In this document: positions 11,787 to 20,404 of the stretch, in pieces
Layout: the number at the start of each line of letters is the position of its first letter
How positions within the stretch are numbered: the first letter of the stretch is position 1
Source: Lactuca virosa
Taxonomy: Eukaryota > Streptophyta > Magnoliopsida > Asterales > Asteraceae
NCBI GenBank assembly: GCA_928212115.1
Contig: CAKMRJ010005745.1
Span: 95,660,841 to 95,724,840 of the forward strand
Direction: 5' to 3'
DNA: 64,000 bases
Program-made: the position numbers and the translations under genes
The notes under the pieces: model-generated
Database searches by the model: none
What the model was told of the DNA's origin: nothing
What the model saw: the letters and a program-made list of their open reading frames with translations, nothing else

Positions 11787-12532
11787 AAGTTTTGAAGAAG
11801 GAGAAGTTGTATGCAAAGTTCTCCAAATGTGATTTTTGGATTCGATAAGTCCAATTCTTGGGTCATGTGGTTAACCAAGAAGGAATAATTATTGACCCAA
11901 CAAAGATTAAAGTTGTGATGAAGTGGGAATGACCAAAAAGTCCCACGGATATTTGAAGCTTTCTGGGATTAGCTGGATATTACCGAAGGTTTATCCAAGG
12001 CTTTTCTTCGATAACTTCTCCATTGACAGCTTTGACCCATAAAGGAGCCACATATACATGGAGTGAGAAACACGAATAAGCATTCAAGAAGCTAAAGAAG
12101 AAGTTGTGTGAAGCACCAATTCTTTCTTTACCGGACGGAGTTGAAGACTTTGCAGTCTATAACGATGCATCTGGAGTTGGGTTGGGTTGTGTTCTGACCC
12201 AAATAGATAAGGTGATAGAATATTCATCTCGACAACTGAAAGAGCATAAAAAGAACTACCCCACTCATGATCTGGAGTTGGCAGAGGTAGTATTCGCATT
12301 AAAGATATGGAGGCATTATCTTTACGGCACGAAGTGCAAACTCTTCACTGATCATAAAAGTCTCTAGTATCTCTTTGATCAAAAAGAATTGAATATGAGG
12401 CAACGACGCTGGCTAGAGTTGCTCAAGGATTACGACTGTGAGATACTTTACCACCCTGGTAAAGCAAATGTCATAGCTGATGCTCTAAGTCGAAAAGTAA
12501 ACTTGGAAATAAAAAGGCCAAGAGCGTTATGA
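11787..12532 (+). pseudogene. RT thumb and RNase H of the inner gypsy element
   Basis: After the frameshift one frame carries the RT thumb (KFSKCDFWIR, QFLGHVVNQ; about 11815-11880) and the RNase H domain. Landmarks are LPDGVEDFAVYNDASGVGLG (about 12128), YSSRQLKEHKKNYPTHDLEL (about 12222), FTDHKSL (about 12346) and ILYHPGKANVIADALSRK (about 12445). Stops lie at 11846, 11930, 11954, 12077, 12365 and 12530. Each sits where the family usually has Gln or Arg, so each fits a C-to-T change. RNase H removes the RNA strand during replication. The frame runs on into the integrase. Confidence 0.8.
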
Positions 12533-12553
12533 ATTGAAGTTGTCTCAACAGTT

Positions 12554-13702
12554 GTGGAAAACATCAAGAAAGCTCAGGAAGAAGCTTTAGATAAAAATGA
12601 CCGAAAGGAAGAATGTTTAGGTAAAACGTTGGTATTTGGCACGAATAATCAAGGATTTAAGGTATTCCAAGATAGGATTTGGGTGCCAAAGATAGGAGAA
12701 GTAAGAGATCTTCTGATGGAAGAAGCTCACAAGACCATGTACTCGATTCATCCCAGCAGCACTAAGATGTATAAGGATCTGAAACCCTACTACTGGTGGC
12801 CGAGGATGAAGCTCGATGTTGCAAAGTATGTGGCTGAGTGTGTAACATGTGCGAGAGTTAAGGCACAACATCAGAAACCATATGGGAGTTTAGAACCTTT
12901 ACCTGTACCCATGGGTAAATGGGAAGACATCACCATGGATTTTGTGACTAAACTGCCCAGAATGAAGAGCGGTCACGACATGATTTGGGTAGTCGTGGAT
13001 CGTTTCACTAAGAGTGCACACTTCATAGTAGCCAATGAGAGATGGTCTACGGATAAACCCGCAAATGCTTACGTGAAGGAGGTGGTAAGACTTCATGGTG
13101 TACTGTTAACAATTATATCAGAGCGTGATAGTCGTTTCACATCGAGGTTTTGGAGGAGTCTACAAGAGGAAATGGGTACAAAGTTATGTTTAAGTACAGC
13201 CTACCATCCGCAGACTGATGGTCAGAGCGAAAAAACAATTCAAACACTGGAATATATGTTGAGAGCATGTACCCTAGAATTCCAAGGTAACTGGGATGAA
13301 CACTTACCCCTGGTAGAGTTTTCCTATAACAATAGTTACCATTCGAGCATCAAGACGGCACCTTATCAAGCTTTGTACGGTCAGAAGTGTCGTACACCGT
13401 CTTGTTGGCTTGAGGCTGGAGAAAAGCAGTTTATGGGCCCCGAGATAGTCCATCAGATTGCTGAAAAGCTAAAAATGATTAGAGAAAGAATGTTAGCAGC
13501 TCAAGATTGCCAAAAGAGCTATGCTGACAAAAAGCGACGATCGATGACATTCGAAGTTGGAGATTCGGTTCTGCTTAAAGTCTCACAGTGGAAGGGACTT
13601 ATAAGATTTGGGAAAAGAGGAAAGTTGAGTCCAAGGTTTATTGGATCGTTCAAAGTTCTTCAGAGAATTGGGAACCAAGCTTACAAGCTAGAACTGCCAT
13701 AA
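12554..13702 (+). CDS. Integrase of the inner gypsy element (longest open frame)
   Basis: This is a 382-residue open frame in the same frame as the RNase H. It has an HHCC zinc domain (H59, H66, C96, C99), then the catalytic core. D129 (TMDFV) and E226 (GQSEK) are present. The middle acidic residue lies in I-S-E-R-D, with E190 where the D-D-35-E family has Asp; the spacing to E226 is exactly 35. The C-terminal part (about 300-382) has the GDSVLLK-type barrel and PRFIGSFKVLQRIG, a landmark of plant chromoviral integrases. The ATG is only the first Met after a stop at 12530, not a true start. The enzyme would insert the cDNA. The Asp-to-Glu change probably kills it. Confidence 0.85.
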   Translation: MENIKKAQEEALDKNDRKEECLGKTLVFGTNNQGFKVFQDRIWVPKIGEVRDLLMEEAHKTMYSIHPSSTKMYKDLKPYYWWPRMKLDVAKYVAECVTCARVKAQHQKPYGSLEPLPVPMGKWEDITMDFVTKLPRMKSGHDMIWVVVDRFTKSAHFIVANERWSTDKPANAYVKEVVRLHGVLLTIISERDSRFTSRFWRSLQEEMGTKLCLSTAYHPQTDGQSEKTIQTLEYMLRACTLEFQGNWDEHLPLVEFSYNNSYHSSIKTAPYQALYGQKCRTPSCWLEAGEKQFMGPEIVHQIAEKLKMIRERMLAAQDCQKSYADKKRRSMTFEVGDSVLLKVSQWKGLIRFGKRGKLSPRFIGSFKVLQRIGNQAYKLELP

Positions 13703-13981
13703 GAACTAAATGGTATTCATAACACCTTCCATGTGTGTTATTTGAGGAAGTTTACGAGAGAAGTTCCCGATATAATTCCAATTTCAGAGTTAAGGATGGA
13801 TGAAACTAAGAGGCTAATCGAAGAGCCTAAGGAAATAGTTGACCGTAAGACAAAGAAGTTGCGACGCAAGAGGGTAGACTTAGTGCTTGTGCGATGGAAA
13901 CATACGAATAGGCCGAACCTCACCTGGGAAACAGAGAGTGACATGATGAGTCGCTATCCACATCTTTTTGCTGATGCATGA
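13703..13981 (+). pseudogene. Chromodomain-like C-terminus of gypsy integrase
   Basis: This continues the integrase frame after a TAA at 13700-13702. Readable landmarks are ELNGIHNTFHVCYLRKF and the final RWKHTNRPNLTWETES, ending in YPHLF. The W-x-x-x-x-x-x-x-T-W-E pattern resembles the chromodomain-like end of Tekay/Reina-type integrases, which helps aim insertion at heterochromatin. That is a family inference. The TGA stop is at 13979-13981, shortly before the polypurine tract. Confidence 0.7.
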
Positions 13982-14001
13982 TTCTAGGACGGAATCATCC
14001 T

Positions 14002-14015
14002 AAAGAAAAGAGAAA
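14002..14015 (+). promoter_or_regulatory. Polypurine tract of the inner gypsy element
   Basis: AAAGAAAAGAGAAA directly precedes the 3' LTR start TGTAACGCCC at 14016. It would prime plus-strand synthesis. Confidence 0.8.
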
Positions 14016-14910
14016 TGTAACGCCCGTGTTTCTAGGCTAAGCATTAGTATGATGATGTAATAGTTAGGGTCAACAATTGTAACCTAATTTGAAGTAATAA
14101 AGAGTAATTACTTGAATATTATATGAATTATGTGATTTTATGTGCATTATACTTATTTATAACATATAATAAATTAAGAATGAAAATAAGCGTCAAAAAT
14201 AAAATAATAGATAAACCCAATATCTATTAAGAAAGTTGTAGTGGTCGTCACAAGGATTTCGGGGATATAAAGAACGCCAAAATCCGAGTTATAACGAAGA
14301 AGTTATAACTTGTCGAAGTTTCGCGACAAAACCGGCACGACGCTGAGTGACGTAAAAAAGTGAGTTTACGATAAATTACTTTTTAGCCTTAGCGATCTAA
14401 ACGAAAGTCATAGTATACGTTAAACCAAGAGTGTGCATAAAAAGAACGCCCAAATCTGACTTCGTATAAGGAAGTTATGATTTTTATAAGATTTGGCGTA
14501 GCAGTATGCAGCCCGGGATTCGAATATTAGATTGACCGGTTTTTAGCCGACACAACCTAAACGAGAATCGAAAATCTCGTTAATAGGAGCTCAACGGTAA
14601 AAAGAGAGATAAAATCAGACGTCGGATAACAAAGTTATGAATTTTTAACGGACTTTATCTGTCCCGGCCTGTTAAAATATAACTTTAAAAAAATAAATTC
14701 AAAAACTAGCCAATTGAGTCTAAACTAAAGTTGTAGAGTACGTCTCCACCTACGCGTGGATATAAAGAACGTCGAAAACAGAGCTCGTATGCGAAAGTTA
14801 CGGATTTTAGAAGTCGGAAGGAGGCTGATGCGAAATGGGTGACGTGGCCGAATCTCGGCCCTTGCTTGCTCCCAACGGTCCTCACCTCGGATGCTGACAG
14901 ATGGCCTTCT

Positions 14911-15085
14911 TACGCCTAGCGTAACACTTCGGACGCCCTGCGTACCATGTACGCCCAGCGTACACCGAATGTACGCCCTGCGGTCTCCCAATGCGCGTTT
15001 CCGAAGCAGCCACGACGCCCCGTCCGAATGATGACACGTGCCCCCTTACGCGCAGCGTACCACACGAGGATACGCCCAGCGTAAC
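14911..15085. repeat. Cluster of quasi-palindromic GTACGC motifs (inner LTR)
   Basis: Copies of a 15-bp T-A-C-G-C-N3-G-C-G-T-A unit lie at 14911, 14931, 14949-14963, 14971, 15046-15060 and 15071-15085. They sit just upstream of the TATA box, where an LTR enhancer would lie. Closely similar units occur in the unrelated outer LTR (3431-3536, 17013-17097). Confidence 0.75.
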
Positions 15086-15098
15086 CGCAGCTCCAGGC

Positions 15099-15110
15099 CT
15101 ATAAATACCT
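15099..15110 (+). promoter_or_regulatory. Putative LTR TATA box
   Basis: CTATAAATACC in the 3' LTR, about 1.1 kb into the LTR and just downstream of the motif cluster. In the 5' LTR the same place reads CGTAAATACC after the captured copia fragment, so the box is damaged there. Confidence 0.6.
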
Positions 15111-16628
15111 TGTGAGGGCAGCCATTCTTCTCACACCAAAAACCCCTATTTCTCTCTCTAACCCTCCCAAAGTAACCCCCAAGCCCTAGGAAACTTCCCT
15201 GTCGCTAGAAGAAAGCCTTAGAGTGCCAGAAGGCTCCGAGAAAAATAGCTTTTCAGCTCGGAAAGTTCTGCCCCCACAGAGCCCGATTTCTAGCAAACCT
15301 CCCGGTAACTGAGTATTGCTTACCCTACTTTAATTATAGCTTAGGTTTAAATTTATTATCGTTATTAAAAACTTATATATTATAAAATATGATATAAAAA
15401 TGTGCTATTATAATATCTTTTAACTACTCGTGGTACGGGGAATCTGGTTTGAAGGGCCGCATAGGGTTGTTGGATTTCAGAAGTTTTATAATATCAAAAT
15501 GGTCCTGCCCTCCGGTGTTTCCTGTCTGGCCCCTGTCTGTACATAGTGGTTGAAAAGTATTGTTTAACACTCATAAAATAATAACGCTCGTAATTAGTCG
15601 CGATAAATATTAAACTAAAATCTAGTGGTAATAATACTAGGTTTCGTCGAAGGAAATTATATTGTTAAGAAGCGAAGCGTTGTCCAAGTTGGAATCACCA
15701 CTTTAACAAGTGAGTGCATCGTTACTTTCATCTTACACATAGATATGAAGTATTTAATATTAAATACGTGCTATGTGTGCATATTATCTGTGTTCTTGAT
15801 ATCTATGTTAGATGAACGATTTATACATGTTTTAAATGATTTAAACTGTATATGTATTTTATATCTACGAATATGTTGGGTAGAACATGGGTAGATGAAA
15901 TAGTTGATGTGTGATGAAATAAAATGATGAGAGGCCTCGATGTTTACGATGATCCAGTCATCTAGTGAAGTATAGATGACGACCACGAACTATTCTAGAC
16001 AGTCCAGTGGAACGCTGGCAAGCTTGCAACCTGTAGGTATTTATTTAAACTACGCGTTCACCAGGTGTACTCCATCCCCCTCATGGTTTCCTTATTTGAC
16101 AGGTATTGCTGAGGAATCCCCTAAGCAAATGTTGTCCACCCCGATGAAAGTTCTTAGGCTAGGTCCCTTATAGTAGATGCGTTAGGGACGTAAGGTGAGG
16201 ATAACGGGAATGGGTAATCGGGTTGAATGATTTGATGAAATTAATAAACTTAATTATTGTGGGTTGAAAACCCTATGTGCTCACTAGGCTCCCAAGTCTG
16301 ACCCACTCAGTTTATTGCATTACAGGTAGTGGCAAGAGAGCACATGAGTAATGGTCTGATGAGAGATCAATGGATTATAGGCCACTAGAATAAATAGATG
16401 TTGTAAGGCCTATGTTGTTTCTGTTTATGCTTTTGATCTGTATTGAAAATGACATCCCGGGGTTTTTAATATAATGAAAATACATTTCTTCGGAAATGCT
16501 TTGATAAATTCTTTATCATATTTTTGGGAACAAATTCCGCAACATATTTTCTTTAAAAATATACTCTGATTTTCAAATAAAGCATAAATAAATCGGTCTT
16601 TTATGGCCGTAAAATTGGGGATGTCACA

Positions 16629-16633
16629 GTCTG
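16629..16633. repeat. Target-site duplication GTCTG, right copy
   Basis: GTCTG immediately follows the 3' LTR end ATGTCACA and matches 3767-3771. This shows the inner element inserted as one unit into the outer LTR. Confidence 0.9.
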
Positions 16634-17232
16634 AAAGGATAACTCAATGGCTCAAGAACAAGCTATGTTCTTGAATCATCATTTTGGGACCAAACAGTAT
16701 CTTTAAGGAGCAAAAACCTAGAACTACAAGATGGAGTGGTAAAGATGCAAGCTTTATACCTTCAAGATGTTGCAACCCAACTAGAAATCCTAGATCCAAG
16801 GTGGACTCAACTCCAATATCTTCTTATCACCTTCTTCTTTCTTCAAAGCCACTCCAAAACTCACTTAAAGGCTCAAAATTTGCTATCTCTTGCTCTAGGG
16901 TTGGTTGAGGGTCGATATCACACATGGAGGTTGGGTAAGAAGAGGATATGAGTCCATAAGGTTGCTTAAATATGAGCCAAAGCCCTAAAATTAGGGTTTG
17001 CATGCATTCCACGTACGCACTGCGTACGAAGTGTACGCCCAGCGTACTAAGGAGCGCCTTAGTACACTTAGCGTATACACACGTACGCACGACGTACTCA
17101 TCCCATCTCAACTTTCACCAAAATGCCACTTTGGGCCCCTTTTCCGCTCTTTCTTAAATTAGGGGCAAAAAATGCAACATAATAAAATTATTGTGTCCAA
17201 AATTAGAAGTACCTTAACATCGAGATGTTACA
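16634..17232 (-). repeat. 5' LTR of the outer gypsy element, U3-side part
   Basis: This is the continuation of the split LTR. It runs from just after the target duplication at 16629-16633 to the LTR start TGTAACATCTCG at 17232 (minus strand). It carries four more copies of the GTACGC...GCGTAC motif at 17013-17097. A TATA-like CATATTTAAGC lies on the minus strand near 16960-16975. Bases 17233-17237 (TTATG) would be one target-duplication copy if the element is complete elsewhere. Confidence 0.85.
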
Positions 17233-17679
17233 TTATGCATATGTATATGTTTATTCATAGGTATATGCATATGCATATAGATGCATTAAAAATATATTTT
17301 TTTTAAATATGCATGTGCATATGCATATGTTTTTTTAAAATATGCATATACACCAAAAATAATAAGCATTAAAAATGCATTTTTTTGAAAAATTCTTATA
17401 TATACAAGCACATAATTTTTTTTTAAATTTTTGTAATCCTCTTAGATATATTTATTAACATGCATATGTGAAATTTGGTAACTAAATTCATTGTAGAATC
17501 CTGTTCAAGGTGGATGTTGATTTATATACCATTGATGTAATATATAAGGAAAAGATGAATTGTTGGATAAGAATTTATTTTGACTTGATTTCTTGTGATT
17601 GGAAGTGTCGTAAATGTGATTGGAAGTTGCTATTGAATCTGTTTCAGTTTTGTATAGCATGGATATGTACTCTAACAAT
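17233..17679. other. AT-rich stretch with TGCATATGCATATG words
   Basis: I see no gene. Bases 17270-17398 form one copy of a roughly 130-bp direct repeat that recurs at 18173-18302, with TGCATGTGCATATGCATATG and AAAAATGCATTTTTTTGAAAAA as shared blocks. Confidence 0.6.
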
Positions 17680-18165
17680 TACCACCTCATGTCAAACATG
17701 AAGCTCAAAAAGCAGGGCCTTCACTTTCACGCTATGAATTGAAAGAAAAAACTGAGACTTTTGGATCTAAGGCATTGATTGGTGAAGGTCCATATAGAAC
17801 GGTTTATTTTGTAAACTTAATAATGCAAAAAGTGTTGCTGTGAAAAAACTTGATGTTTCTCCAGAGGCTGAATCAAATTTGTAGTTTTTGACACATGTAA
17901 AGTCAACTTATCTGCTTAGAATATCCTTTTCTATTTTCATTTCTTACTATAACAACATTGTACATTGAAAAATCTACCTAATCACTGTTACATGAAAGTA
18001 TATTGCTATTTCTTGCATTCCTCTTTACGAATAATGTTTTTCTTTCGATTTAAAGTTTCAATGGTTTCAACACTCAAGCATGACAACTTTGTTGAGTATG
18101 TTGAAGGAAATACACATGTCTCGACTTATGAATTTGCGACCATCGGATATTCATATGACATATGC
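17680..18165 (+). pseudogene. Pti1-like protein kinase pseudogene fragment
   Basis: Exon-like part one (about 17683-17885) reads PPHVKHEAQKAG, then YELKEKTETFGSKALIGEG and AVKKLDVSPEAESNL. This is the N-terminal lobe of Pti1-like receptor-associated kinases. One frameshift lies near 17820 and a TAG at about 17884. After a gap of about 160 bp that looks like an intron remnant, the next exon (about 18056-18165) gives VSMVSTLKHDNFVEYVEGN and YEFATIGYS. The glycine loop is damaged (GEGPYRTVY lacks its third Gly). The rest of the kinase domain is missing. Retained intron sequence points to a genomic copy, not a retrocopy. Intact relatives relay Pto-type immune or oxidative signals. Confidence 0.75.
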
Positions 18166-18172
18166 ATAGTCA

Positions 18173-18302
18173 TATGCATATAGATGCATTAAAATTGTTT
18201 TTTTTAAATGTGCATGTGCATATGCATATGTTTTTTAAAATATGCATATACACAAAAAAAATATGAATATGCATTAAAAATGCATTTTTTTGAAAAAATC
18301 TT
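18173..18302. repeat. Direct repeat flanking the kinase fragment, right copy
   Basis: It matches 17270-17398 block by block, with small indels. The kinase fragment therefore sits between two about 130-bp direct repeats. Confidence 0.7.
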
Positions 18303-18500
18303 TTCTCAAATATTAATTTTGAAATTTAAGGAATATTTTCGTAGAATTAAAAAATTTTGAAAAATAATAAAAATAATTAAAAATAAAAAAATTCAAATAT
18401 ATGAAAATATGTCTTACATTTCGAAAATAAGATTTCAAAAAAGATTTTTACAAAAATATGCATTTTTAATGCATATTTGTATTTTTTATGCATAGATATA
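18235..18500. repeat. Imperfect inverted repeat
   Basis: The left arm (about 18235-18310), with GCATTAAAAATGCATTTTTTTG, pairs with the right arm (about 18435-18500), with CATTTTTAATGCATATTTGT. The arms leave about 125 bp of AT-rich loop. It could be a foldback element or a decayed MITE. No clean ends were found. Confidence 0.5.
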
Positions 18501-18593
18501 TTTTCAAAAAAATATGCATATATACACGCATATAATTTTTTTTCAATATTTTTTTGTTAGTTTTCTCCCTCAATTTAGTTCTTCGATGATCTT

Positions 18594-18595
<2 letters not shown>

Positions 18596-18680
<85 letters not shown>
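18596..18680. repeat. (TA)n microsatellite
   Basis: About 85 bp of alternating T and A with one break near 18626. No coding value. Confidence 0.95.
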
Positions 18681-18683
<3 letters not shown>

Positions 18684-18839
18684 GCGACTTCTCATGATAT
18701 TTTCCATAAGGATCAACTGGGATCTCATATATTTTTTGGTGGATGATGAAATGTTTCTTTGGGAATGATCCCAAATTAATGCAACAAACATTTTTTGGAT
18801 TTTGAGATGCTTCTACTTAGTATACAACTTTAAAATTAT

Positions 18840-19300
18840 TTTCCGAAAAGTCAAATTATTAAACTTTGAAGAGGTGGAAAAAGTTATGAGTATTGTCTGG
18901 TGTAACCATCAAAATTTGTTTTCTTCTATCTTTATCTTTTAGTTGGGTGTGATATATCTAAGGTAGAATATTGGAATCCAATTATTGAGAGGTTTTCACA
19001 AAAAACTTTCGAATTAGAAATCCATAACTCTATCCATTGGTGGAAAATGACCTTTATTAAACATGTTTCAAGGAGCTTAGGAATTGAATACATGTTTATT
19101 TTTAGAGCCTTGGAAGTGGCTATAAAGTATTTGGAACCTTTGAGATCAAGATTTGCTTAAGAGGAGAAATGTGAGAAAATGTATGGCTTGGATTAACTGG
19201 AAGTGTTGCTTAGGAATTGGAAGCCTTTTTGCTATATATCGGGTTCTCCTCTTTAAATGGAGGTGCTGATAAATTTGTGACCCAAACTCTTTATAAGTAT
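18840..19300 (+). pseudogene. LINE reverse transcriptase fragment
   Basis: Translation of about 18970-19260 gives YWNPIIERFSQKTFELE, then KMTFIKHVSRSLGIEYM, LEPLRSRF and, after a frameshift, LGIGSLFAIYRVLLFKWRC. This order is the C-terminal RT region of plant L1-type LINE ORF2. Several in-frame stops (for example at about 19158 and 19197) and frameshifts make it a relic. The downstream LINE sequence is interrupted by the SINE at 19316-19450 and is hard to follow after about 19560. LINE machinery normally also mobilises SINEs, so the pairing is expected biologically. Confidence 0.7.
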
Positions 19301-19315
19301 CTATAATTAAAGATA
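19301..19315. repeat. SINE target-site duplication, left copy
   Basis: CTATAATTAAAGATA, identical over 15 bp to 19451-19465. Confidence 0.9.
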
Positions 19316-19450
19316 CCAAAGGGCCTTTGGCCTAGCGGTAAGGAGTGACTCTCTCAATTGAGAGGTCATGGGTTCAAGTCTCATTAGGAGACATATGTGG
19401 TGTTTAGAATTAGATTTAAGTAGGATAGTTTGTCGTTTCAAAAAAAACTA
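19316..19450 (+). mobile_element. tRNA-derived SINE
   Basis: This is a 135-bp element with an RNA polymerase III A box (TGGCCTAGCGG, about 19328-19338) and B box (GGTTCAAGTCT, 19371-19381). It ends in a short A-run (AAAAAAAAC) near 19440-19450. Perfect 15-bp duplications of CTATAATTAAAGATA flank it. The box spacing and duplication length are typical of plant SINEs moved by LINE proteins. The perfect duplications suggest it is younger than the LINE relic around it. Confidence 0.88.
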
Positions 19451-19465
19451 CTATAATTAAAGATA
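19451..19465. repeat. SINE target-site duplication, right copy
   Basis: An identical 15-bp copy of CTATAATTAAAGATA right after the SINE tail. Confidence 0.9.
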
Positions 19466-20404
19466 TAATGGTATACAAGCGGGAGTTTTCAGAAGGACTT
19501 GAATCATTGAAAATTCTGGCGCTTAGAGCATATGACATTTACAATTAATCCTGTTAGAAGTTTCATAATGATATGTTTTTATTGGAAGGCGGAAACTCTA
19601 CTATATATACAATGGATTGGTTAGGACTTAGGAGATGAAAAATTGTCAATTCTTTTTTATGCCATAAATTTAAGTCTCATATTAAGTCTTTTGATCAGTT
19701 TTTTGTGACATGTCATGTAGCTTATTCCATTTTGTGCCAAAATTTTCATATGTGAGACATTGACATGCATTTTGAATGGTAGTTTATGTTGCTCTTGAAC
19801 TTCACATTTATTTTAAAAGTCTCTTGAACTTCACATTTATCCAATTGTCAAAACTGAAAAGCTTTGCGAGTGTTCTGGTTCTGCAAGCCTCGTTAATTCT
19901 TATTTGGAGGTTGCCCCTGGTGTGTGAAGTATTATAGTGTTGGGCTATATGTAGGTGGAGCCTTTGGTTTTTGGTGTTTTAGCTTAGTTTCAGTTTTCAA
20001 TTGTTGTGTTCAGGTTCTTTTGCTTCATATTCTGTATTTGGTCAACTTTCGATTGGTTTACTATTTTTTTAGATTATCTTTGTCGGTCAAAAAAACATTA
20101 TCACAATTAGAGGATATTGAACTTGAACCGATTGTACATGTTTAAGTGAGAAACAAAGAAAATGTTTAGACACAGGTATTTTTTTACTTATTTGTCTTTC
20201 TTTTTGAATTTTCGTAATGTATAAATTTTTTGCTCCCAAAAACCAATTCACTTTTTGAGAAGACTTTTTTACACGATATTAAATGGATTGAATAGTTACA
20301 AAAGACTTATTGAATAGTTACAAAAGACTTGTATAATTATTTCTTCTCCATAACATACTAATTCTAGCTCTTTGCTAATATTTAATAAAATGGTTTTTTT
20401 TTTT
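19466..20404. other. AT-rich stretch, possible LINE 3' remains
   Basis: It contains no convincing gene. The stretch around 19900-20070 (short hydrophobic translation, TTTTGCTTCATATTCTGTA) resembles the untranslated 3' end of a plant LINE in plus orientation, which would fit the RT fragment upstream. I cannot confirm this. Confidence 0.35.

Larger units (their letters stand above)
3772..16628 (+). mobile_element. Inner Ty3/gypsy retrotransposon, complete ends, decayed
   Basis: The 5' LTR is 3772-6861, the primer site 6864-6875, gag from 7241, then protease, RT, RNase H and integrase with a chromodomain-like tail to 13981. A polypurine tract lies at 14002-14015 and the 3' LTR at 14016-16628. 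Both outer edges carry GTCTG. Gene order (RT before integrase), the HHCC integrase and the long LTRs fit a Tekay/Del-like chromovirus, but the lineage is inference. The apparent 12.9 kb is inflated by a 2.2-kb duplication around an N gap. The two LTRs differ at several percent of sites by eye, so it is not recent. Confidence 0.9.
14016..16628 (+). repeat. 3' LTR of the inner gypsy element (2613 bp)
   Basis: It starts TGTAACGCCC and ends GGGATGTCACA. It keeps the ancestral structure that the 5' LTR has lost: a TATA box at 15100-15107 and a cluster of GTACGC...GCGTAC motifs at 14911-15085. By eye it differs from the 5' LTR at several percent of sites, with many C/T pairs. Confidence 0.92.
1..17232 (-). 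mobile_element. Outer Ty3/gypsy retrotransposon, partial and interrupted
   Basis: A minus-strand LTR retrotransposon enters from the right. Its 5' LTR begins at 17232 and ends at 2497, but is split by the younger plus-strand element at 3772-16628. A primer site (2482-2493), a leader, gag (about 1737-542) and protease (about 533-105) follow; pol would lie beyond the left edge. The LTR ends are mirror-like, TGTAACATC on one side and GATGTTACA on the other. Without the insertion the LTR is about 1.87 kb. The gag-protease order, two zinc knuckles and initiator-Met primer site support Ty3/gypsy. In-frame stops show that it is dead. The other end is outside the window, so its target duplication cannot be tested. 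Confidence 0.85.

Noticed and set aside
17510..17701. 63-codon open frame at the start of the kinase region
   Set aside because: The Pti1-like reading lies in another frame. This one ends inside it and has no known motif.
18514..18791. Open frames of repeated Tyr-Ile
   Set aside because: Translation of the (TA)n tract. The same applies at 45890-46381, 51222-51449 and 60927-61259.
19316..19450. A functional tRNA gene
   Set aside because: The A and B boxes are present, but no cloverleaf or anticodon arm can be drawn, and the A tail with 15-bp duplications shows a SINE.
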